Below, in pieces: positions 9,483 through 18,572 of a stretch of 41,425 nucleotides of DNA. The notes beneath the pieces are model-generated. The model was not told where the DNA came from. It was given only the letters and a program-made list of their open reading frames with translations, and did not search any database. The stretch lies in the NCBI GenBank assembly GCA_009922585.1, contig RFVE01000004.1:1-41425 (forward strand), read 5' to 3'. Made by a program: the position numbers and the translations under genes. The DNA comes from Planctomycetia bacterium (GTDB taxonomy: Bacteria > Planctomycetota > Planctomycetia > Pirellulales > UBA1268). The stretch's first letter is position 1. Each line of letters starts with the position of its first letter.

Positions 9483-9731
9483 ACCGGCTCCGCTTGGCAG
9501 TGAACAACCAATTTCCGCCCTCGACTGGTGTCGGGAGTGGGAACTCGGCAACGGTCGCCTTCCGCGGCCCGAACCCGAGATCAAGAATCCAGACATAAAC
9601 CAGATACAACCCAGACAAGGAGCCGGCGACGCCGGGCGCCTGGACAGTGGGATGCTGATTGCCGGTGGTGCGAACCGTCGCCGGCCGATCTCCCCGCTCG
9701 GTCCAGCTGCTGCCTGCGTCACCGTGGGGCC

Positions 9732-11471
9732 ATGCTCAAACTTCAAGGTATTGCCGTTTCGTCGGGGGTGACCATCGGCGAAGCGCTCGTGCTCGACAGC
9801 GAGGGCTTCCGGATTCCCCGGCGGTTCGTCGCCCGTAGCGCCGTTGACACAGAACTGCAACGGCTGTCGCACGCTGTGGCCGAGACAGCGGCTGAAATCG
9901 AGCGGAACCGCGATGCCATCCGCGAGGAATTGGGCGAGCAATACGCAGCCATCTTCGATGCCCATCTGGCGATGCTGCACGACCAGCGGCTGCAGCAGGA
10001 ATTAACCAGTGCTGTACGGGATCGGAACTGGTGGCCGGAATATGCCGTCAGTCGCACGCTGCGGAGATATGCGAAGGTTTTCCAGAGCCTCGACAATCAC
10101 ATCTCGCAGCGGGCCCACGATATCTATGACATCGAAAAGAGTCTGCTGCGAAACTTGTTGGGGCAGCGGAGAGAGACGCTGGCAGCAATCTCTGAGCCGG
10201 TCGTCATCCTGGCCCACAACCTGACGCCAAGTGAAACGGCAGGCCTCGACCGGCGGTTTGTCAAGGGATTTGCGACGGAACTTGGTGGGCCAGGCAGTCA
10301 CACTGCGATTGTTGCTGAAGGCCTCGAAATACCCGCGGTTGTCGGTATTGGGCCGTTTCTGGCCGACGTTTCCGGCGGTGAGCCGGTGATCCTTGATGGC
10401 AACCAGGGGGTCGTCATCCTTCAGCCTGATGAAGAGACGATCGCCCGCTATCGGCTCGAGGTTGAAGCAGCCGAGACGGTGGCAGCCACACTCGACCGGC
10501 TGCGTGATCTTCCGGGTGAAACCACCGACGGCGTCCGAGTGCAGATCAGCGGCAATATTGAGTTTCCCGAGGAGGCTGAGCAATGCCTCCGACGTGGCTG
10601 TGACGGCATCGGTCTTTACCGTACCGAGTTCCTCTATCTCACCAGCAAGCAGGAGCCGAGCGAGGAGGACCACTACCGGGCCTACCGCGAGGTGGTGGAG
10701 GCGATGAGTGATAAGCCGGTGGTCATCCGCACCCTCGATCTTGGCTCGGACAAGATGCTGACCGAGACCAGCCCCGAGGAAGAGCGGAACCCTTGCCTCG
10801 GACTGCGGAGCATTCGGCTGTCACTGCGGCAGTTGCCGATGTTCCGTACCCAGCTGCGGGCGGTGCTGCGGGCCAGTGTGCATGGTGACGTCCGGGTGAT
10901 GTTTCCGTTGGTTTCGACCATTCTCGAGCTTCGTCAGGCCCGGATGGTGCTCGCTGACGTGATGGAAGACCTTGCCGAGCACGCCATCGACTTCAACCCC
11001 AAGCTACCGATCGGCATCATGGTGGAAACACCTGCCGCCGCGATGATGCTCGATGCCTTCATCAAGGAGGTTGACTTTGTCTCGGTCGGCACCAATGACC
11101 TGATCCAGTACACCCTCGCAGTCGATCGCGGCAACAAAGACGTGGCTGATCTCTACAGTGCCTGCGATCCGGCGGTGCTGCGACTGCTGAAGCGGTCGCT
11201 CGACGTGGCAGCCGAGGCGGGCGTGCCGGCCAGCGTCTGCGGTCAGATGAGCAGCAGTGTCATGTACACCCAGTTGCTGCTGGGGCTGGGGCTACGGCAA
11301 CTCAGCGTGCCGGCTGCAGCCATTCCCGAAATCAAGCAGGTGGTCCGAAGCGTATCGGTCGCCGATTGTCAGGCGGTCGCCGCACGGGCGTTGGAAATGA
11401 ACAGCGCCCGCGAGGTGAAGGCCTTTTTGCGCGATCAGATGCGCCGCCTTTTGGCGGAGACGGTTGCGTGA
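9732..11471 (+). CDS. ptsI: phosphoenolpyruvate-protein phosphotransferase (PTS enzyme I)
   Basis: Full-length EI: 'GGPGSHTAIVAEGLEIPAVVG', 'GIGLYRTEFLYL', 'VDFVSVGTNDLIQYTLAVDRGN', 'VCGQM'. Confidence 0.92.
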   Translation: MLKLQGIAVSSGVTIGEALVLDSEGFRIPRRFVARSAVDTELQRLSHAVAETAAEIERNRDAIREELGEQYAAIFDAHLAMLHDQRLQQELTSAVRDRNWWPEYAVSRTLRRYAKVFQSLDNHISQRAHDIYDIEKSLLRNLLGQRRETLAAISEPVVILAHNLTPSETAGLDRRFVKGFATELGGPGSHTAIVAEGLEIPAVVGIGPFLADVSGGEPVILDGNQGVVILQPDEETIARYRLEVEAAETVAATLDRLRDLPGETTDGVRVQISGNIEFPEEAEQCLRRGCDGIGLYRTEFLYLTSKQEPSEEDHYRAYREVVEAMSDKPVVIRTLDLGSDKMLTETSPEEERNPCLGLRSIRLSLRQLPMFRTQLRAVLRASVHGDVRVMFPLVSTILELRQARMVLADVMEDLAEHAIDFNPKLPIGIMVETPAAAMMLDAFIKEVDFVSVGTNDLIQYTLAVDRGNKDVADLYSACDPAVLRLLKRSLDVAAEAGVPASVCGQMSSSVMYTQLLLGLGLRQLSVPAAAIPEIKQVVRSVSVADCQAVAARALEMNSAREVKAFLRDQMRRLLAETVA

Positions 11472-11516
11472 CGCCCGCGTCCCACCACGGGACGCTGGGA
11501 AACTTCAAAAGGATGA

Positions 11517-13121
11517 ATGATGAAACAGGAAATGCTGATCAACGTGACGCAGGCGGAAGAATGCCGCATTGCGATCATCGAGGACGGGCAACTGGAAGAG
11601 CTCTACGTTGAGCGGACCAGCCAGGAGAATTTTGTTGGCAACATCTACAAGGGTCGGGTGGTTAACATTGAGCCCTCCATTCAGGCCGCCTTTGTCGACT
11701 TTGGGGTGGGCCGAAACGGCTTTCTACACATCAGTGATATTGAGCCACAGTACTACCGCCAGGGTGGCCTCGACCCGGACAAGGCCTTTGAGCTCACCGA
11801 ACCAGGAAAGTCGTCCGGCGACAGCGACTCGGGCCGTAGTGCTGACCGCCGCCGCAAGCCCCGGATTGGCGACCGGCCGCGGGTGAAGCCGCCAATTCAG
11901 GATGTGCTGAAACGCGGTGATGAAGTGCTGGTGCAGGTGATCAAGGAGGGCTTCGGGACCAAGGGGCCGACACTGTCGACCTACATTTCAATTCCAGGCC
12001 GTTACCTGGTGCTGATGCCGCCCCTGGGCAGGGTCGGTGTCTCCAAGAAGATTGACAACGAACGGGAACGGCGGTTGCTGCGGGACATCATGCAGACGCT
12101 GCAGCCACCGAAGGGTGTCGGCTTCGTGGTGCGGACCGCCGGTACCGAACGAACGAAGTCAGAAATGGCCCGCGACATGGCCTATCTGCTGCGACTCTGG
12201 AAGAGCATCGTGCGGCGGATGCGGAAGTATTCTGCGCCAATCGATATCTATCAGGAAAGCGACATGATCATCCGGACAATCCGGGACATGTTCACTGAGG
12301 ACGTCGGCAGGATCCTGATCGATGACCCGGCTGCCTATGAACGGGCACGCGAGTTCCTGGAACTGGTGATGCCGAAGTACGCCAGCCGGCTGCAGCTGTA
12401 TGAGGGCAAAGAGCCACTCTTCTACCGCTATCGGCTGGAGGAGGAGATCAGCCGCATCAATCAGCGGAAGGTGCCGCTGAAGGGGGGCGGGTCGATCGTG
12501 ATCGACACCACTGAGGCGTTGGTGGCAATCGATGTCAACTCCGGTAGCTTCCGTAGCGAGAAGTCGGCTGAGGAGAACGCCTATCAGATGAACCTCATTG
12601 CCGCCAAAGAGATCGCTCGCCAGCTCCGGCTGCGTGACCTCGGCGGCGTAATCGTGAACGACTTCATCGACATGCGGCGGGAGAAGTACCGGCGGGGGGT
12701 TGAAAAGGCGTTGCATGACGCCATGAAGCGAGACCGGGCGCGGACCAAGGTGCTGCGGACCAGTCCCTTTGGTCTGATCGAAATGACCCGGCAGCGGATT
12801 CGACCATCTTTACGCAAGAGCATTTTTCGCGACTGCCCTACCTGTGACGGGACCGGTATCGTCAAGACGGCTGAGAGCATGGCGATCGAGGTCATGCGGA
12901 TGCTGCAGCTATCCGCTACCCGTGAAGACATCGCCCAACTCACTGTGACGGTGCACGACGAGGTGGCAACTTGGATCAACAACCGGAAGCGGCGGGAGAT
13001 TGCTCAGTTTGAGGACGCCTCGCACGTTCAGTTGCATATTGTCGGGCAGGACACCGCGTCGCCCGAGCATCTGGCGATAGAGGCTCGGGATTCCAACGGT
13101 CGTGGGGTGCGGTTTCCATGA
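11517..13121 (+). CDS. Rne/Rng family ribonuclease
   Basis: 'ENFVGNIYKGRVVNIEPSIQAAFVDFG', 'ALVAIDVNSGSFR', 'DLGGVIVNDFIDMR', 'SPFGLIEMTRQRIRPSL', 'CPTCDGTG'. Confidence 0.93.
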   Translation: MMKQEMLINVTQAEECRIAIIEDGQLEELYVERTSQENFVGNIYKGRVVNIEPSIQAAFVDFGVGRNGFLHISDIEPQYYRQGGLDPDKAFELTEPGKSSGDSDSGRSADRRRKPRIGDRPRVKPPIQDVLKRGDEVLVQVIKEGFGTKGPTLSTYISIPGRYLVLMPPLGRVGVSKKIDNERERRLLRDIMQTLQPPKGVGFVVRTAGTERTKSEMARDMAYLLRLWKSIVRRMRKYSAPIDIYQESDMIIRTIRDMFTEDVGRILIDDPAAYERAREFLELVMPKYASRLQLYEGKEPLFYRYRLEEEISRINQRKVPLKGGGSIVIDTTEALVAIDVNSGSFRSEKSAEENAYQMNLIAAKEIARQLRLRDLGGVIVNDFIDMRREKYRRGVEKALHDAMKRDRARTKVLRTSPFGLIEMTRQRIRPSLRKSIFRDCPTCDGTGIVKTAESMAIEVMRMLQLSATREDIAQLTVTVHDEVATWINNRKRREIAQFEDASHVQLHIVGQDTASPEHLAIEARDSNGRGVRFP

Positions 13122-13241
13122 AATGAGTTGAAAAAAGCCATTTTCCTCCGGGAGACTGGATTTTTCTGCCGGGTAATTACACTAGTGAGTTCTCCGCTGC
13201 CGCGGAGCTAACACCGTTTCTGCATGACGAAGGATTTTCCG

Positions 13242-13525
13242 ATGGCTGCCACCCCCAATTCCACCGACGCCAGCACCGCCGACACCATGGTTGGGGGCGG
13301 ACACCACTATTGCATTATTGCCGACAGTGGCCGGCAGTACCGGGTCAGTGAGGGGCAGGAACTTGAGGTCGATTTCCGTCCGGTGGAACGGGGCAGTGAA
13401 CTCGTGCTCGACAAGGTGTTGGCCACATCCAAAAGTTCCGTCGCCGCAAGAATTATCGCCGCCGCACTGGCCATCGTTCTGTCGCTACCAAGATCCGCAT
13501 TAGCGAAATCCCGACTGCGGGCTGA
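13242..13525 (+). pseudogene. rplU: 50S ribosomal protein L21 with an apparent out-of-frame internal deletion near 13424-13427
   Basis: N-terminal part 'HYCIIADSGRQYRVSEGQELEVDFRPVERGSELVLDKVLA', then in another frame from 13427 'IQKFRRRKNYRRRTGHRSVATKIRISEIPTAG*'. Located directly after the Rne/Rng gene, a common neighbour. Confidence 0.82.
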
Positions 13526-13700
13526 GCCGCCGATGGCAGCCGTCCGGCGGAAGCCGGCGGCAGTGGTGCTGCTTGACGCCGCGCAAAACTTTTAGCCTGT
13601 CCGGTTGCTGCAACTCCTGGCGTTCTGCTGCAGGTGAGTTCGCTCTGTAGAATCAACCAGCTGGGGTTTTGACGGTGCGTTTCGCGGAACAGCACTCTGT

Positions 13701-13779
13701 GAAGCCCGAGGCGCGAGCCGAGGGAATGTGGTTCCCGGATCGACAGACGCGATTTCCCTCAGCTTGCGCTTCGGGCTTC
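13701..13779. repeat. dispersed palindromic repeat, family 2 copy 1
   Basis: Arms gaagcccgaggcgcgagccgaggga (13701-13725) and tccctcagcttgcgcttcgggcttc (13755-13779) are near-perfect inverted repeats; T-run at 13790-13796. Related copy at 34888-34963. Confidence 0.8.
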
Positions 13780-13865
13780 GAAGCACGGCTTTTTTTGGAA
13801 GCCGCGAAGGTAGACCGTCAAATGACGGAAGCAGGCTGGCAGTTGTGAGCTACCGGTGGCTACGC

Positions 13866-15758
13866 CTATTGAAAAACGTCGGCCAAGGGACCACCAGCCT
13901 GGCAGAGGGCGTCTACCCGAGCCGTCACCGCTGGGTCTTCCTCGACCGGCGGCGCATGGTGCGGCTTGAGCCGGGCGTCAATCACCAGCGGGCCGGCACA
14001 GCCCCAGTGCTTGTTGCGGGTGCCTGCCTCAACGCCATGAACATCAGCCGCAGGGTTTGACCGAGTGAACGTGACCCAAAGAAAGTTCGCCAGATCGGCG
14101 GCCGTGAAGTCACTGTTGTCCACTACCACCAGCAGCGGCCAGTCTCGCAACGGATGATCCCTGCCGATCGCCGCAGTCAACCGGTCGATGTCGGCTGTCC
14201 AACTGGCTGCCTCGGTCGCCTGCCAGATTGCCGCCTCGTCGGGAGCAGTCAGCGTCGGCCGTGGCTCAATCAGCGGGCCACTGATTGCCACCACGCCCGG
14301 CAGGCAGACCCTTGGGTTGGCAAAGCCAGCTGGCAGCGGCAGGTTGCCAGAGAGGCTCGTCGGCAACTGCCGCACCACTGGACCGCGGGCGGCGATCACC
14401 AGTTTCGAGCCGGCATTGAAGCCACTGCCGGAGTAGTCGAGCGTGTCGATTGTCGTCTCGGTCTGGAAGTGGCAGTCCCGTCGCCAATCGACCCGGGCAA
14501 GCAGATGCCGCAGAAAGGCGGGCACGTCATGGGCATCGAGGCCGGGAGCATCGGCCCCGTCCACGATGCAGAGGTACTTCGCCAGCGACAGCTGTCCCTG
14601 CCCGAGGATGGCGGAAGCCTGGGTGAGAAGTTCGGCCGGCCGGGTTGAAGGCCGCCAGGGCAGGTAGCGTTCGCTGCCGACGGCCAGTAGCAGCGGATGA
14701 ACCCCCGAGGCATCGACGGCATGGATGCTCGAAATGCCGGGCAGCACCGTCGGGATCACCGGGCCGGTCAGTTCGTGGACCAGCCAGCCGAAAAGAGTGT
14801 CTTCCTGTGGCGGCCGGCCGACCACCGTCACCGGCCAGATCGCCCCCTCACGCTGCCAGACATGGTCGACCCGTAGGACCGGAAAATCATGCTGCCTGGC
14901 GTAGTAGCCAAGGTGGTCCCCGAAGGGGCCTTCAGGCTTGGTTGCCTGGCCGGTAATCGTGCCTTCGATGACGAAGTCGGCGTCGGCGTAGATCGACGGT
15001 CGGCCCGGCCGCCTGATCATCGGGATGCGGTGGCCGGCCAGTGCGCCGGCGAAGGTGAGTTCAGAGAGCCCCTCGGGCAACGGCATCATCGCCGCGACCG
15101 CCATGGCCGGGGTGCCACCGACAAAAATGGAGACCTTCAGCGGCTCATGGCGGGCCAGGGCGGCGGCATGGTGTACCCCAATGCCCCGGTGAATCTGATA
15201 GTGCAGGCCGACCTCTTGGTCGGGCTCATAGGCATTTCCGCGGAGTTGCACCCGGTACATGCCCAGGTTTGACTGTTTGATTGACGGGTGATCCGGATGT
15301 TCGGTGTAGACCGCCGGCAGGGTGATGAAGGGACCGCCGTCGCCCGGCCATCCGGTCACCCCGGGTAGGCTTGAGAGGGGCACTTCGTGGTGCATCACCG
15401 CCCCCCGCCGGACCGGGCGGGGCAGCATGGCCAGGGCGTCGACTGGGCTGCGCCAGTACCGCCAGGGCTTCTGAAGGGCTGCGGTCGGATCAATCTTCAA
15501 CTCAACCAGCCGACGGACCCGCTCAAAGGTGTCGGCGAAAATTCGCTCCACTCGCTGCTGAGTGCCGTAGAGGTTGACCAGCACCGGTGTGCTGCAGCCT
15601 CGGGCGTTTGTAAACAGCACCGCCGGACCGCCCGCACGGAACAGCCGCCGCTGAATTTCGGCGATTTCCAGGTGCGGGTCGACCGGGTGATCAACCGCCA
15701 CCAGCAGGCCTTCCTGCCGGAGCGTTTCGACGCACTGCCGCATTGTTCGAAATCCCAT
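13866..15758 (-). CDS. UbiD-family decarboxylase
   Basis: 'VGGTPAMAVAAMMPLPEGLSELTFAGAL', 'DADFVIEGTITGQATKPEGPFGDHLGYY', 'VDHVWQREGAIWPVTVVGRPPQED'. Confidence 0.88.
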   Translation of the reverse strand: MGFRTMRQCVETLRQEGLLVAVDHPVDPHLEIAEIQRRLFRAGGPAVLFTNARGCSTPVLVNLYGTQQRVERIFADTFERVRRLVELKIDPTAALQKPWRYWRSPVDALAMLPRPVRRGAVMHHEVPLSSLPGVTGWPGDGGPFITLPAVYTEHPDHPSIKQSNLGMYRVQLRGNAYEPDQEVGLHYQIHRGIGVHHAAALARHEPLKVSIFVGGTPAMAVAAMMPLPEGLSELTFAGALAGHRIPMIRRPGRPSIYADADFVIEGTITGQATKPEGPFGDHLGYYARQHDFPVLRVDHVWQREGAIWPVTVVGRPPQEDTLFGWLVHELTGPVIPTVLPGISSIHAVDASGVHPLLLAVGSERYLPWRPSTRPAELLTQASAILGQGQLSLAKYLCIVDGADAPGLDAHDVPAFLRHLLARVDWRRDCHFQTETTIDTLDYSGSGFNAGSKLVIAARGPVVRQLPTSLSGNLPLPAGFANPRVCLPGVVAISGPLIEPRPTLTAPDEAAIWQATEAASWTADIDRLTAAIGRDHPLRDWPLLVVVDNSDFTAADLANFLWVTFTRSNPAADVHGVEAGTRNKHWGCAGPLVIDARLKPHHAPPVEEDPAVTARVDALCQAGGPLADVFQ

Positions 15759-15874
15759 ACCTGCCTCCTGCGGTATGGTAGCCACCGCCGGCAAGGCTGC
15801 CGGGTAAAATCGAGAGACGTGACGGGCGTTGGACTGAATAGTTGTCGTTGGAACGAACAGAAACAGCCGGCAGG

Positions 15875-17224
15875 ATGGCAGATCTCTTTACCGCTTCGCG
15901 GCAGGCGAACATCGAGCGGGCAGCCCCGCTGGCTGCTCGCATGCGGCCGAGGCGACTGGCCGACTATGTCGGCCAGCGGGAGATCATCGGCCCGGGAAAG
16001 CTGCTGCGGCGGCTGATTGAGGCTGACCGGCTGGGCTCGGTCATCCTCTACGGCCCCCCCGGGGTCGGCAAGACGACACTAGCCGAGATCATTGCCACTG
16101 AAACCCGCCGTCGGTTTGTCGAACTTTCGGCAACCGCCTCGGGCGTGAAGGAGCTTCGCGAAGTGATCGAGGCAGCCCGCCGCCGGCTTGAGGACGACGC
16201 CGTCCGCACCTGTCTGTTCATCGACGAGATCCACCGGTTCAACAAGGCCCAGCAGGATGTGCTGCTGCCGGATGTCGAAAGTGGTGTGCTGGCGTTGATT
16301 GGTGCCACCACCCAGAACCCGTTCTTCGCGCTCACGCCGGCCCTTGTCAGCCGCAGCCGGATCTTTGAATTGGAAGCACTTGCCTCTAAGGACGTTGCCG
16401 AGATTCTCAGCCGCGCGCTTACTGACACGACCCACGGATTTGGTGGGCAGCAGATTGAGCTTGCTGCCGACGCCCTCGCGTTTTTGGTTGAGACCGCCGA
16501 CGGTGATGCCCGCCGGGCCCTCGGCGGCCTTGAGGTGGGCGTGCTTTCGTCACCTGAGCGACCACTGGCCTTTACGTTGGAACTGGCTCGTGAAAGTGTT
16601 CAGCGGAAGGCAGTGATCTATGACGCGGGCGATACGCATTACGACTGTGCCAGTGCGCTGATCAAAAGCATCCGTGGCAGCGATGCCGACGCCGGGCTCT
16701 ATTGGCTGGCCCGGATGCTGGAAGGGGGCGAGGATGTCCGGTTTCTGGCCCGTCGGCTGGTGATTCTGGCCAGCGAGGATATTGGCAACGCCGATCCACG
16801 GTCGCTGCTGATCGCCGTTGCCGCCATGCAGGCGACCGAGTTTGTCGGTCTGCCTGAGTGTCAGCTGGCCCTGGCCCAGGCGGTTACCTACCTGAGCCTC
16901 GCCCCCAAGAGCAACGCCTGCACCAAGGCAATCGCTGCCGCCCGCCACGACGTTCGTGAAAAGGCGACCCTGCCGGTGCCAAGGCACCTGCAGGACAAAC
17001 ACTATGCTGGCGCGAAGCGGCTGGGCCACGGTCAGGGCTATGCCTATGCCCACGATGCCCCTGATGCAATTGCCAGACAGGACTACCTTGGCGTTGAGCG
17101 ACACTATTACGAGCCCACCAGCCGGGGGCTGGAACGAGATCTGGGCGAACGGCTGGCTGAGATCAGGCGGCGGCTGAAGGAGGCCCATCTGCCACCGGAT
17201 CCGCCAGCTGGCGAAGCTCAGTGA
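15875..17224 (+). CDS. rarA: replication-associated recombination AAA+ ATPase RarA (MgsA)
   Basis: 'APLAARMRPRRLADYVGQREIIGPGKLLRRLIEADRLGSVILYGPPGVGKTTLAEIIA', 'CLFIDEIHRFNKAQQDVLLP', 'LIGATTQNPFFAL', 'LASEDIGNADP'. Confidence 0.93.
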   Translation: MADLFTASRQANIERAAPLAARMRPRRLADYVGQREIIGPGKLLRRLIEADRLGSVILYGPPGVGKTTLAEIIATETRRRFVELSATASGVKELREVIEAARRRLEDDAVRTCLFIDEIHRFNKAQQDVLLPDVESGVLALIGATTQNPFFALTPALVSRSRIFELEALASKDVAEILSRALTDTTHGFGGQQIELAADALAFLVETADGDARRALGGLEVGVLSSPERPLAFTLELARESVQRKAVIYDAGDTHYDCASALIKSIRGSDADAGLYWLARMLEGGEDVRFLARRLVILASEDIGNADPRSLLIAVAAMQATEFVGLPECQLALAQAVTYLSLAPKSNACTKAIAAARHDVREKATLPVPRHLQDKHYAGAKRLGHGQGYAYAHDAPDAIARQDYLGVERHYYEPTSRGLERDLGERLAEIRRRLKEAHLPPDPPAGEAQ

Positions 17225-17951
17225 CCAGTTCCTGCTGCAGCAGCTCTTCCAGCCGCATGAGGCTGCGAGCAACCAACGCCCCGTCGACTACCCGGTGGTC
17301 GGCGATCAGAGTCACCCGGCAGCGACCGTCAGCGGCAAGTGGGCCGTAGGCCAGGCTCGAGGTGCAAAGCGTCGGGTGAAACCGGTTATCGGCACCGAGG
17401 CCAGCGAGCGTCGATAGACTGAAGGTACCCAGCCGCGCAGCGCGTTTGGGCGAGGCTGACCGCAGGTTCCAGCGGAGGACGGTTCGTCGCAACCAGCCGG
17501 GCAGCATTTCCAGCTCCAACTGCCGCTTGAACATTTCGGCGAGGGGCTTGCAGCCGCATTCATCAATGAACTGTTGGATGTCGGTAAGCGGTCGTTCGTC
17601 TGGTCGGTCGAGCCTTGCCCAGCAGAGCCGCTCGACGCCCTCCTCGAGCCGATTAATGGCAACGGTCGCCACATTCTGCTCGGTCGTCGCCAGCCGCGGC
17701 CTGAGGCCGGGGAGAAACCAGCTGCGGAGGGCGGGTGTCTGCCGAACGACAAGTCCGTAAGCCTTGAGGAAAATGGCGGCCCAGCCGATCCGCTGCCGGC
17801 AGGCTGCCCGGGCAGCGGCCAGTTCGGCCAACTGGCACTCGCGGTCGACAGGGAAGAGGGGGATCTTGCCGGCAAGCACTGCTACGTCGGCGATACAACT
17901 GCGATTGCCGTCGCAGATAGTCGTGGTGACTGGGGAGTGAGACTGAGCCAT
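17163..17951 (-). CDS. 2-oxoacid dehydrogenase acyltransferase (E2 catalytic domain)-like protein
   Basis: C-terminal 'CRVTLIADHRVVDGALVARSLMRLEELL', matching the DHRxxDG acyltransferase motif; no lipoyl domain visible. Confidence 0.65.
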   Translation of the reverse strand: MAQSHSPVTTTICDGNRSCIADVAVLAGKIPLFPVDRECQLAELAAARAACRQRIGWAAIFLKAYGLVVRQTPALRSWFLPGLRPRLATTEQNVATVAINRLEEGVERLCWARLDRPDERPLTDIQQFIDECGCKPLAEMFKRQLELEMLPGWLRRTVLRWNLRSASPKRAARLGTFSLSTLAGLGADNRFHPTLCTSSLAYGPLAADGRCRVTLIADHRVVDGALVARSLMRLEELLQQELVTELRQLADPVADGPPSAAA

Positions 17952-18117
17952 GACAGCAGCGGCTGGGGGGAGTTGCCTAGGAGGAAGCTTTGGGAATAGA
18001 ACCGACTCCCGGGACGCGGGGAAATGCCAGTTTTTCCGTCCGCTGGCCGCCGCCTAGCGTTGCGGGTGATACCACTGCTGTTTTCACCGAAACGTCTGCT
18101 AAACTTCGCTGGATCGT

Positions 18118-18192
18118 GGTGGTTGTAGCTCAGTCGGTTAGAGCGTCGGTTTGTGGTACCGAAGGTCGCGGGTTCGAATCCCGTCAGCCACC
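18118..18192 (+). tRNA. tRNA-His(GTG)
   Basis: Acceptor GTGGTTG pairs with CAGCCAC; D-arm GCTCAGTCGGTTAGAGC; anticodon loop TTTGTGG (GTG); T-arm GCGGGTTCGAATCCCGT; extra G-1 opposite discriminator C. CCA not encoded. Confidence 0.93.
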
Positions 18193-18219
18193 CTTTCCTT
18201 TCCTACTGGGTCCATTCCG

Positions 18220-18525
18220 ATGAGTCAGCCTCTTTTTCGTCCCTGGTTTGATGCGGCGACCGATTCGCAGTTGTTGACCGAATACGCCCGCAAGCTCGAT
18301 TCATTCCACGAGGCTCTGGCTGATCGTCGGGTTGATCAAAAAGAACTCGAGGCGCAAGAAAAGCTCGTTGTTGAACTGATGAAGGAGGTCGAACCGCTGC
18401 TGGACCCTGAGGCGTACGAGAAGGTGACTCGACTGCTCTGCGAGGTCACTGCGTACGACCTGATGACAGCTTTCCATATTGCTGGGAAGGCCCGAGGCGT
18501 GCCACCCGCTGATAGTGGCAGCTGA
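18220..18525 (+). CDS. hypothetical protein
   Basis: MSQPLFRPWFDAATDSQLLTEYARKLDSFHEALADRRVDQKELEAQEKLVVELMKEVEPLLDPEAYEKVTRLLCEVTAYDLMTAFHIAGKARG. Confidence 0.6.
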   Translation: MSQPLFRPWFDAATDSQLLTEYARKLDSFHEALADRRVDQKELEAQEKLVVELMKEVEPLLDPEAYEKVTRLLCEVTAYDLMTAFHIAGKARGVPPADSGS

Positions 18526-18572
18526 GTCAGTTCATCCGACTGTCCACCGATTCCGTTTCCTTCGATTCCGCC

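Noticed and set aside
9120-9980. 286-aa minus-strand ORF across ptsH/ptsI
   Set aside because: Antisense to HPr and EI; no family resemblance.
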